Shown one piece after another: positions 1 through 6,633 of a DNA stretch of 18,542 bases. Source of the DNA: Treponema sp. UBA3649 (GTDB taxonomy: Bacteria; Spirochaetota; Spirochaetia; Treponematales; Treponemataceae); assembly GCA_002373325.1 (NCBI GenBank), contig DFKI01000005.1, forward strand, positions 1 through 18,542, read 5' to 3'. Within the stretch, counting starts at the first letter, position 1. Every line of letters starts with the position of its first letter. Under the pieces are notes generated by a model. That model did no database searches. It had not been told where the DNA came from and saw only the letters and a list, made by a program, of their open reading frames with translations. The translations under genes were made by a program, and so were the position numbers.

Positions 1-1772
1 CTGTTTCCCTGCATGATTTTGTAGTCAAGGTTTGGCAGGGGAATGGGTTCTTTTTCATCTACAATGATTGCAAGCCAGAAACGCAAGCGGGCAATGTCAA
101 CGGCACCTTTTTCTATGTCAACGCCATAAATGTTTTCTCTTACAATCTGTTTTTTAATTTCAGCCGCATCCTCATTTTCTCCCAGTGCAAGGCGACAGGC
201 AAAGAGTTCATTTAGCATACCCATCGGAAAAGCACCGGAACCTACAGCTGGGTCGCAAACTTTTACAGTCTTGAGATTTTTAATCAGCTCCTTCTTTTCT
301 GTGTCATTAAAATCCGAAACGTGAGTTGTTACAAGAGTGCGGATTTTAGTTTCCGAATCAAGTTCGGAATGACTGTCTTCGTTAGAATGACTTTCTTTGT
401 TGGAATGACGGTTATCCTTAAGATACTCTATTAAGCTTTCACGGCACATGTACTGGACGATTTCCTTTGGTGTGTAGAACGCTCCCTTGTCCTTGTTGTC
501 CTCAAGAAGGTTTTCAAAAATCTTACCCAGCATTTCGGGCTCAACACCAATCTCCATGTCGGCGGGGTCGGTTTCGTCAATCGTAAAGTTGTATCGGGCA
601 AAAAAATCCAAAAGGCCGCAGCTTTCAGTAAAGGGGTAGGGTTCTTTTGAGTAGTCCTTTTTGTCATTGAAACTCCGCTCCTTGTCAACCATTGCAGGAT
701 TTGAAAACATTTCTTTTGGGAACTTCATATCAATGTGGTCAAGAATATCATCTTCAAAAAGACCTCCGTTCAAATATGGAATCTGCTTAAAGTTTTCGAG
801 TAAATCTAAATCCCATTTTTTTGAATCGAAAAGTTTTTTCCTGTCATTCAAATCTGTATTCAACATTCCGAAGAAAAGTGGTTCCAGTACTTTCTTCAAA
901 AAATCATTTTTGTATTTCGTGGATGAAAACAAATCCATGAGAAAGTTTTTATTGCCGTTTCCCCATGAATCATTCTTTGCAACTCCAAGCCATCCTTTTT
1001 TCTGCAGGAACTGTAGGAATACAAGACGTCCCATAAATTTCTTTATATAATCGCGGACATATTTACATGCGAGGTCATAATCACCATCAGCAATCTTTTT
1101 GAATTGACTGAATATTTTGGTGTTTTCCTTGCTTACAGATTTACGTTCGTATTTTCCTTTGCTGCCGTTTTTTATATATCGGTTCCCGGTTATGTATTGG
1201 ACAAAATCCTCATAGAAAACTTTGTATTCATTAAAGAATTGCTTGCTGACAACTTCCAGTGCGAATCGACTTTTCAAATCCTCAATCGCAGTTAGTGTTT
1301 TACCGTTTTCCGTATGCTTGTTGATGGGTCCCTTTTTGAAGAGCATTGTCTGCGGTGTGTGTGCCTTACATTCTGCTCCCAGTCTAAATGAAAATCTTCT
1401 TGGGTTTGAGTAAAGAGCCTTCACTTTGTCATTTACAACTTCATAATCTGTTGTGATAAGTGATAGCCGCCAGTTGTGTGATTTGCTTGAATAAAAGACT
1501 ACCAGTGCATTTTGATTGTAACCATATTTTTTCATGAGGGAAACTACTTCCCGTGTGAGGGTAACTCGCGGATCCCTTTTGCTTTTTGTCCTGAATTCAT
1601 ATATATCAAGATTCAGGCTTTTGCATGTTCCAAGCTTATAACCTTCTTCAATGTTTGTGTAATCAAAGTAAGCCTGCTGCTTTTTTGGGGAATAATCCTC
1701 TGGAAGAAAATCATAGATAAAATCTGCAAACGTTTTGGAGTTGTAGTCCTGTGTTACTTCGAATGTTTTCAT
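1..1772 (-). CDS. Eco57I-type N6-adenine DNA methyltransferase, 3' part cut by window edge
   Basis: Open on the minus strand from the ATG at 1772 to the window edge without a stop, giving at least 590 residues (MKTFEVTQDYNSKTF...). The start is fixed by an AGGAG Shine-Dalgarno that overlaps the stop codon of the upstream helicase gene. Family landmarks in order are KYVRDYIKKFMGRLVFLQFL, YLNGGLFE, GAFYTPKEIVQYMCRE and the SAM-binding motif I KVCDPAVGSGAF (about residue 505), then IYGVDIEKGAVDIARLRFWL. The catalytic NPPY motif and target-recognition part should follow beyond base 1. Enzymes of this family methylate adenine N6 in DNA and serve in type IIG/ISP or DISARM-like restriction. The operon with a nuclease-helicase argues for defence: this gene would mark self DNA. 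A repeat-derived peptide insert occurs just before motif I. The family call is firm; whether it also carries an endonuclease domain cannot be seen. Confidence 0.9.
   Translation of the reverse strand, partial: MKTFEVTQDYNSKTFADFIYDFLPEDYSPKKQQAYFDYTNIEEGYKLGTCKSLNLDIYEFRTKSKRDPRVTLTREVVSLMKKYGYNQNALVVFYSSKSHNWRLSLITTDYEVVNDKVKALYSNPRRFSFRLGAECKAHTPQTMLFKKGPINKHTENGKTLTAIEDLKSRFALEVVSKQFFNEYKVFYEDFVQYITGNRYIKNGSKGKYERKSVSKENTKIFSQFKKIADGDYDLACKYVRDYIKKFMGRLVFLQFLQKKGWLGVAKNDSWGNGNKNFLMDLFSSTKYKNDFLKKVLEPLFFGMLNTDLNDRKKLFDSKKWDLDLLENFKQIPYLNGGLFEDDILDHIDMKFPKEMFSNPAMVDKERSFNDKKDYSKEPYPFTESCGLLDFFARYNFTIDETDPADMEIGVEPEMLGKIFENLLEDNKDKGAFYTPKEIVQYMCRESLIEYLKDNRHSNKESHSNEDSHSELDSETKIRTLVTTHVSDFNDTEKKELIKNLKTVKVCDPAVGSGAFPMGMLNELFACRLALGENEDAAEIKKQIVRENIYGVDIEKGAVDIARLRFWLAIIVDEKEPIPLPNLDYKIMQGN
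351..420 (-). repeat. palindrome plus 18-bp tandem repeat inside the methylase gene
   Basis: Bases 351-369 form a perfect inverted repeat with 7-bp arms, TTCCGAA and TTCGGAA, around TCAAG. It is followed by three 18-bp units starting at 367, 385 and 403, each opening with GAATGAC. Read on the coding strand, this gives the six-residue peptide repeat HSNKES, HSNEDS, HSELDS, placed between the CRESLIEYL helix and methylase motif I. The repeat keeps the reading frame (18 bp = 6 codons). The GTCATTCCGAAC start resembles dispersed intergenic palindromic repeats known in many bacteria; that link is inference. Confidence 0.7.
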
Positions 1773-1785
1773 GGCTCATATTCTC

Positions 1786-4700
1786 CTATTTAAGTTCTTC
1801 TGCAAGTAATATGGTCTCCGGTTCTGATCCAATCTTATGCTCTTTTTCAATTAGTGAATTAAGATATGAAGCCGGGATGATTTCTTTTATTTGCTCCAAA
1901 GCATCCGTGTCATTTGGTTTGATATGTGAAATTTTCCTGGCATAGAATTCTGGTATGGAATCCCAGCTGATGACATTAATAATTGACTCCAGATATTCAG
2001 AATCTGTTTCCTTAGTAGCTTTGCCTTTTAAAAAAAACAAAATTCTACAGGCTTCTTGATTTGTTGTGCCATTCTTTGCTGCCGATTTGACAACGCCGCT
2101 TTCTGATTTTGCCTTTTCGTACATTGGATAAAATGCGTCAGAAACTTTGTCTCCTTTTTCATCTTTTTTGGATTTGAATAAGGTCAAAGCTTGCTGTGGA
2201 CTGACCATCGTTGTTGAGCCGTCTTGAGCCGCAAAACAGAATCTGAATGCGTCTCCCTTTTTGGAAAAGAGAAGTACACCTTTTTCCTTTATGTCTTCAA
2301 AAAGTTCCTGTGCAAGTAAATCCTGTTTTGCATGTTTGTAGTTAATATTCTTGCGTCCGATTCTGCATCTCTGCGGCAACTCAATCGCAGCGTTAAGAAT
2401 CTCAGGTTCATTTTTCCGGATGGCAGAAAGTTCGTTTTTAAACTCAACATCCCAAGAAGCGGAATTTGCATTGTTCTGTGCATCCGTAAATTCTTTACCA
2501 AGATAACCTTCAATTGTCTCATCTTCTGTAAGGATTTTTGTGTCGGCTCCCAGGATGGCTTGAAAGAGTTTCATCTTAAAAGTTGAAATTTCCGCTGTGT
2601 GGCTGATTTCTTCTCCGGTTGCAGTTGGAAAAAAGTTGTAAATGAAAAGCTCGTCAAATACCTTTTTGTTTATGCGGTTGATTCGTCCTACGCGCTGAAT
2701 GACCCTTGTGGGATTGTAAGGAATGTCATAATTATAAATAGTTCCGGCTCGGTGGAGGCTGAATCCTTCAGAGATTGCATCTGTCGCAACAAGGACATCG
2801 TAATCGTCTTTTTGTAATTCTTTTGGATAGCCGGCATCAAAGTTTGAGCGGATTAGATCCCTGTTGGTTTTTGAGGCGACTTTGGACGAGTACATCATTA
2901 CTCTAAGACCATCTTTTTCGAAGTTTCTCGCAAGATAATCTGCAGTGTCAGAAAATTCAGTAAAGATGATGACCTTTCTGTCAGGTTCTTTCTTTAATGA
3001 TGATTTTATCTTTGATTCTATGGATTTTAGTTTTGGATCATTTTCAGTCTTTTCCCACTGTGAAAGAAATCCGTCTATAAGCTTGATGTCAGAATCCAAG
3101 TCCTTTATAAAATCTTCCCTTACATCGGCTGCATCGATATACCAAATTCCTTTTTGATTTTCCTTTGACATGGTGCATTGGAATATTTCATCGGTACCGG
3201 AAAAAAGACCGTCCTCGTCATCTCCTAGAATTGCCTTAAGGTCATCTACATCAGGAAGCTTCGCTTTCTTTGCCATAGGTATTCTTTCAAATTCTACAAA
3301 CCATCGGCGCAATGTATCCATGGATTTCTTTATGTTTTTAAGCGTCTGAATAAAACTGTACTTTGAGCTTTCAAAACGTCTTACCAAAAGCTGCTTCATG
3401 AATTCCGCCATATTCCTCTGACCAGAACTGAAGTTTTCCATATCATCAAAATACTGCGAATATTTTTTGACAAGCTTTTTATCAAGGTTAGACTTTTCTT
3501 TAGATTCAAATTTTAGATATGTAAGGGGTTTGTAACGCGCTCCCTTGAATCCACTTTCTTCATTTGTGAGCTGTTCCAAAGTCTGGATGTATAAATCCGA
3601 AAGATCTCCCAGTTCATAGGTCTGAGACTTGGGAGGCTTTACATCAGAAAATAAAATGCCCTGGGCTGCAAGATCCGATTTATAATCATCCAGTTTTTCC
3701 AAGTCAACACGAGTTCTTCTTATTACAACGGGGGCAAGAATCTCACGGATTTTTTCGGCAAGTTCCCGCGACTCTTCATTGAATTGTTTTTCCGTTGTTT
3801 TTTTATCCCTGTGCTGTTCTTTCAATTCATTATATTCTTTTGCAAGGAGAGTCATTTGATCCGCAAGATTGTTTACCGTCTGAATTGTAGAGCGCACTGG
3901 AATCTGAAACAGTTTGATTAGGGAGAAAATGTCCTCAGGTCTGTTGTTAAAAGGAGTGGCGGAAAGAAGGATGACTTGATTTCCTGCACAAAGCTGATGA
4001 AGATAGCCATAAGCTTCTGTATTTTCATTTCGGTATCTGTGTGCTTCATCTATAATGATTACCAAATCTGTAGAGTTTCTGTTTTCAAAAGCCGCTTCTT
4101 CAAGTTTGCCGGATGTATAAATTTTGCAGCCCCGTAAGCCGAAATCAGAGGCGTAATCCGTCCATTGTGCTTTCAGATGTGGCGGTGTAATGATTATTGT
4201 CCTTTTGTCAAGGTTTGCGGCAATGGCACTGGCAATAACAGACTTTCCGAGGCCTACAACATCGGCGACAATACAGCCTGAATGTTTCTTTACCTTTGCA
4301 ACTCCTTCCCGTATTGCATCAACCTGATATGAGACGTCAAAAAACTGATTCATCCTGTCGTGGGTAATTTCTTTTGGAGTTTTGATGTAATCCTTGGTTT
4401 CCTTGAAATATTCATATAATACACGGACGTACATCAGATATGGAGTGGGAAGTGTTTCAAGCCAGGTATGCTCAAGGACTAGGGATTTAAATTCATCTTT
4501 GTTGTCTTGATTAACCAAAGAAATTGAATCTTCCCATAAATCGTCGAAAATCTTTTTACCATCTTTAAAATCATTATCATCCTGCAAATAGACGTTTATT
4601 TCATTCCGAGCCTTAAAACCCTGGATTGAAAAATTACTTGAGCCAACAATCAGTTTGCTTTCATCAAGATTATTATCACGATTTTTGATGTAAAACAGAT

Positions 4701-5121
4701 ACATCTTCGCATGATTCGGGTCTTTTGTTTTTCTTACTTCAAGTGTACCGTTTTCCAGTTTTTCACAAAAAATGTGATAGGATTTTTCAAAATCTCTTGA
4801 ATCCAAAAGATCTGCCTTGTTAATGATTTTTTTAAGACTGTTATAATACTTATTTCTTATTATTTCCTTTTTTTCTTGCTCATCGTCATTTTTACTGTTT
4901 GTGGTATACTCTACAATGCAGTTGTTCAAATCAACTTCTGCATCCATGCCTATCAAAATGCGAAGCGGCTTGTCTTTTAACTCATTGGAAATCTCACAAA
5001 ATCCGGAAAAGAAGAAATATCCAACTAGAAAATCCAATTTTGAGCTGGTTTTTATATTTGAATTAATTCTTTCAGAAAGCGAATCCTCTTTGCTAGTGTT
5101 AGTAAGAAATTTTGAAGCCAT
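1786..5121 (-). CDS. PLD-nuclease/SNF2-family helicase fusion, defence-type
   Basis: This 1111-residue protein joins an N-terminal phospholipase-D-like nuclease domain to a two-lobed superfamily 2 helicase. The PLD half shows the HxK motif as NHAKMYLF (H137, K139) followed by GSSNFS (160-165). The helicase shows Walker A ADVVGLGKS (286-294), DEAH (358-361), SATP (387-390), then VIIFTEF, ATDAISEGFSLH and motif VI QRVGRINRI (about 803-811). The start MASKF at 5121 is chosen over an in-frame ATG at 5169 because GAGGG lies 6 nt before it and nothing like a ribosome site precedes 5169. The TAG stop lies 13 bp from the methylase ATG, so the two are co-translated. Similar PLD, SNF2 helicase and methylase parts occur separately in DISARM (DrmC, DrmD, DrmMI). 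Expected role: ATP-driven recognition and cutting of unmethylated foreign DNA. The domain calls are firm; the system name is inference. Confidence 0.9.
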   Translation of the reverse strand: MASKFLTNTSKEDSLSERINSNIKTSSKLDFLVGYFFFSGFCEISNELKDKPLRILIGMDAEVDLNNCIVEYTTNSKNDDEQEKKEIIRNKYYNSLKKIINKADLLDSRDFEKSYHIFCEKLENGTLEVRKTKDPNHAKMYLFYIKNRDNNLDESKLIVGSSNFSIQGFKARNEINVYLQDDNDFKDGKKIFDDLWEDSISLVNQDNKDEFKSLVLEHTWLETLPTPYLMYVRVLYEYFKETKDYIKTPKEITHDRMNQFFDVSYQVDAIREGVAKVKKHSGCIVADVVGLGKSVIASAIAANLDKRTIIITPPHLKAQWTDYASDFGLRGCKIYTSGKLEEAAFENRNSTDLVIIIDEAHRYRNENTEAYGYLHQLCAGNQVILLSATPFNNRPEDIFSLIKLFQIPVRSTIQTVNNLADQMTLLAKEYNELKEQHRDKKTTEKQFNEESRELAEKIREILAPVVIRRTRVDLEKLDDYKSDLAAQGILFSDVKPPKSQTYELGDLSDLYIQTLEQLTNEESGFKGARYKPLTYLKFESKEKSNLDKKLVKKYSQYFDDMENFSSGQRNMAEFMKQLLVRRFESSKYSFIQTLKNIKKSMDTLRRWFVEFERIPMAKKAKLPDVDDLKAILGDDEDGLFSGTDEIFQCTMSKENQKGIWYIDAADVREDFIKDLDSDIKLIDGFLSQWEKTENDPKLKSIESKIKSSLKKEPDRKVIIFTEFSDTADYLARNFEKDGLRVMMYSSKVASKTNRDLIRSNFDAGYPKELQKDDYDVLVATDAISEGFSLHRAGTIYNYDIPYNPTRVIQRVGRINRINKKVFDELFIYNFFPTATGEEISHTAEISTFKMKLFQAILGADTKILTEDETIEGYLGKEFTDAQNNANSASWDVEFKNELSAIRKNEPEILNAAIELPQRCRIGRKNINYKHAKQDLLAQELFEDIKEKGVLLFSKKGDAFRFCFAAQDGSTTMVSPQQALTLFKSKKDEKGDKVSDAFYPMYEKAKSESGVVKSAAKNGTTNQEACRILFFLKGKATKETDSEYLESIINVISWDSIPEFYARKISHIKPNDTDALEQIKEIIPASYLNSLIEKEHKIGSEPETILLAEELK

Positions 5122-5244
5122 AAATCCCTCGTTGTGCATTTGGCAGAAATTTGAAAAACAAAAGTCCAAATGGAAATATGTTTCTGTTTTGTTCTTTATC
5201 CATAACCTTTCCCACTAGGAATATTCTGATTTATTAATAAAAAG

Positions 5245-5258
5245 TCAGTAATTACTGA
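5245..5258. promoter_or_regulatory. perfect 14-bp palindrome, candidate operator
   Basis: TCAGTAATTACTGA equals its own reverse complement and sits in the 209-bp spacer between the divergent helicase operon and the XRE regulator gene. It is embedded in the first of two AAAAAGTCAG direct repeats (5239-5248 and 5268-5277). On the minus strand it overlaps a weak possible -35 box (CTGACT, 17 nt before AATATT) for the defence operon. A binding site for the neighbouring XRE protein is the natural guess; binding is inference. Confidence 0.55.
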
Positions 5259-5291
5259 GTATATCACAAAAAGTCAGAAAATCTACAGTTT

Positions 5292-5321
5292 TTGGCGAAA
5301 AAATCAGGAATTTCTTAGATT
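5292..5321 (+). promoter_or_regulatory. weak sigma-70-like promoter of the XRE regulator
   Basis: TTGGCG, an 18-nt gap, then TAGATT ending 9 nt before the ATG at 5331. Both boxes are imperfect. The closeness of the -10 box to the start codon would yield a leaderless or nearly leaderless mRNA, as for other genes here. Confidence 0.35.
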
Positions 5322-5330
5322 ATTGTGGCT

Positions 5331-5648
5331 ATGAGTGATTTTTGGCGAAGAGTTGACGAAGAATTGGATTATAAGGGAATAAATAGAACGTATCTTGCCA
5401 AGGAATGTGGATTCAGCCTCACGAATATTGGACAGGGAATAAAATTGGGGAGTACACCCTCCGCCGAAACAGCCGTAAAAATCGCAAAAGTCCTTGATGT
5501 GAGCGTGGAATACCTGGTGACCGGGAACGAATCTCCGAGGCGAGTGGAAAATCCTGAGATAAATGAAATCCTGCACGACATCCGGCATCTTTCACCGGGC
5601 GACCTTAGCATCGCAAAAACACTGGTGCACCGGCTTAGCGGACATTGA
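5331..5648 (+). CDS. XRE-family helix-turn-helix regulator
   Basis: A 105-residue DNA-binding protein of the Cro/C1 (XRE) type. The five-helix domain runs from about residue 8 to 62: YLAKECGFSLTNIGQGIKLG forms the helix-turn-helix, and ETAVKIAKVLDVSVEYLVTG is the hallmark tail of this family. The remaining 40 residues (NPEINEILHDIRHLSPGDLSIAKTLVHRL) are helical and may mediate dimerisation. The start MSDFW at 5331 is preferred over a GTG at 5325 because small treponemal regulators of this sort usually begin that way; neither start has a good Shine-Dalgarno. It is divergent from the helicase/methylase operon with a perfect palindrome in the spacer, as for controller (C) proteins of restriction-modification systems. 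It could equally be an unrelated repressor, since such genes are abundant in treponemes. Confidence 0.85.
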   Translation: MSDFWRRVDEELDYKGINRTYLAKECGFSLTNIGQGIKLGSTPSAETAVKIAKVLDVSVEYLVTGNESPRRVENPEINEILHDIRHLSPGDLSIAKTLVHRLSGH

Positions 5649-5666
5649 CGAATAAAGAGTTAACTG

Positions 5667-6155
5667 CTAGGGTTTTACGCAAAGTCTTTCAGAGAGCTCC
5701 TGTACTTTTCTCAACGGAAGCCCCTGTGCCTGAGCGATCTGCTCAATGGATAGAATGTTCATCCGCAGAAGATTCTCCGCAGCTTCAATAGCTTTTTGTT
5801 GCTGGCCTTTTGCCATTCCCTCGGCAAGAGCTTCCCTTCTTGTGATTCTCTGTATGTCCCTGTCGTGTAAGTTCATGGCGGCGTACTCTCCGCAAGCCTA
5901 CGCTTGCTTAATGAGTTTTACTTTGGTCGCGAAGGCTCCCATTTTTCCTGACGGAAAAAACAGTAAAACTCACAATCTCAAATTAAGATTTTGCTCAAAT
6001 TCCTTGAGTAAATCATCCTCACCGGTACTGTTCGTGTGTATGAAGCGGAGAAAATCCCGGATCTTCTTATCCTCAGCCTTGTCGTATGCACTTGCATTAT
6101 AAATCACTTTCAGAGTTTTGTCATCTATTTTTACATCCCCATTTTCCATGCACAA
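5667..6155 (-). pseudogene. Rpn-family PD-(D/E)XK nuclease/transposase remnant, interrupted
   Basis: Two minus-strand fragments belong to the C-terminal third of the Rpn (recombination-promoting nuclease, TIGR01784/PF12784) family. The first, about 6149-5970, reads MENGDVKIDDKTLKVIYN...AEDKKIRDFLRFIHT...LLKEFEQNLNLRL. The second, 5876-5667, reads NLHDRDIQRITRREALAEG...AIEAAENLLRMNILSIEQIAQAQGLPLRKVQEL, with the typical coiled tail. Between them lies a short hairpin element (5892-5972) whose first bases supply the TGA stop. The residues EYAA in frame before the second fragment fit the family, so the gene was continuous before the element arrived. The N-terminal catalytic domain, normally some 190 residues, is absent upstream. 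A Shine-Dalgarno-like AGGGAG followed by ATGATG near 6170 may be the relic of the original start, out of frame with the rest. Not expected to be functional. Confidence 0.75.
5892..5972 (-). repeat. hairpin-rich short element, copy A (inside the rpn pseudogene)
   Basis: On the minus strand this 81-nt unit starts with arm TGAGTTTTACT (5972-5962) and closes with AGTAAAACTCA (5922-5912). Inside is a 7-bp hairpin, TTTTTCC and GGAAAAA around GTCA, followed by an unpaired tract containing GGAGCCTTCGCGACC. After the closed stem comes a second hairpin, GCAAGC and GCTTGC around GTAG (5907-5892). The same architecture and loop sequence recur in copy B at 6420-6497 on the opposite strand. It lies at the break of the rpn pseudogene, so it moved or was copied into it. 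Confidence 0.8.
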
Positions 6156-6182
6156 AGTCCGCGTCCATCATACTCTCCCTGA

Positions 6183-6202
6183 ACATATAACAAAAAATTA
6201 AT
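6183..6202 (+). repeat. 20-bp direct repeat, left copy
   Basis: ACATATAACAAAAAATTAAT is exactly repeated at 6579-6598. The two copies bracket a 376-bp block holding the decayed repeat R1 and hairpin element B. In the reverse direction this left copy lies just upstream of the relic start of the rpn pseudogene. Confidence 0.85.
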
Positions 6203-6274
6203 GTCGTTAGTATGTGTTAATCTAAATCACAAGAGTGAAAGAACTGTATAAGGCAAGTGCTGCAAATGTTAAAT

Positions 6275-6583
6275 GGGAAATTTAATGTTGATAGAGGAAA
6301 CGCTGTAATGTAGGTGAGGTTCGAGACAAGCAGGCATTTGTGCGGTGCTATTGGCAACGTAGTTTCCAGCCAACCGAAGGGAGACAAATACCTTATACCG
6401 CACTTTGACTAAAGGATTGGGAGTTTTGATGGTTTTTCGACAGAAAAATGAGAGCCTTGCGAGCAAATCAAAACTCCTTAGCAAGCGACAGCTTGCTTTG
6501 GTTCTCACCGTAAATGAAAGCGGTTCCTCTTTTAGATTTACAATTCCCAAGTTTAATTTAGATTTGCACTTGCCTTCTACATA
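6275..6583 (+). repeat. large dispersed repeat R, copy 1 (decayed, carries element B)
   Basis: This block matches 16776-16987. An ungapped 56-bp stretch (6290-6345 against 16792-16847) agrees at 39 positions. At the far end 6548-6579 matches 16952-16983 at 29 of 32 positions (CAAGTTT, ATTTAGATTTGCAC, CTTCTA). Between these, short matching runs such as GAAGGGAG and AATACCT keep the order. The only large difference is the extra hairpin element at 6420-6497. Translation of the equivalent region gives broken pieces resembling the copy-2 peptide (RKRCN, VR, AF, R), so the repeat may be a decayed small gene. No intact reading frame remains in this copy. Confidence 0.75.
6420..6497 (+). repeat. hairpin-rich short element, copy B (inside repeat R1)
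   Basis: A 78-nt unit. Closing arms GGAGTTTTGAT (6420-6430) and ATCAAAACTCC (6467-6477) pair perfectly over 11 bp. They enclose hairpin TTTTTC and GAAAAA around GACA (6433-6448) and the tract GAGCCTTGCGAGCAAA. A second hairpin follows, AGCAAGC and GCTTGCT around GACA (6480-6497). It is homologous to copy A with paired changes in the stems. The surrounding R repeat is continuous on both sides when compared with copy 2, so this unit is an insertion. Confidence 0.8.
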
Positions 6584-6598
6584 TAACAAAAAATTAAT
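6579..6598 (+). repeat. 20-bp direct repeat, right copy
   Basis: Exact second copy of ACATATAACAAAAAATTAAT (first at 6183-6202). Its last base is the first base of the -35 box of the ABC exporter promoter. Its TATAACAAAAA (6582-6592) also pairs as an inverted repeat with TTTTTGTTATA at 6614-6624, which overlaps the -10 box. Confidence 0.85.
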
Positions 6599-6626
6599 TG
6601 AATCGGCGGTGGATTTTTGTTATACT
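6598..6626 (+). promoter_or_regulatory. sigma-70-like promoter of the ABC exporter operon
   Basis: TTGAAT (6598-6603), 17-nt spacer, TATACT (6621-6626). The ATG at 6634 follows the -10 box by only 7 nt, so transcription should begin at or within a base or two of the start codon. An 11-bp inverted repeat (6582-6592 and 6614-6624) straddles the promoter. Confidence 0.65.
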
Positions 6627-6633
6627 TTAAGCT

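Noticed and set aside
5121..5169. Helicase start at the upstream ATG (5169)
   Set aside because: It lacks a ribosome site and adds 16 residues with no motif; GAGGG precedes the ATG at 5121.
5304..5611. Minus-strand frames of 80 and 94 codons opposite the XRE gene
   Set aside because: They overlap a clear helix-turn-helix gene and have no recognisable features.
6269..6589. 106-codon minus-strand open frame
   Set aside because: It runs through repeat R1 and hairpin element B, with no start signal; the homologous frame in R2 is not open.
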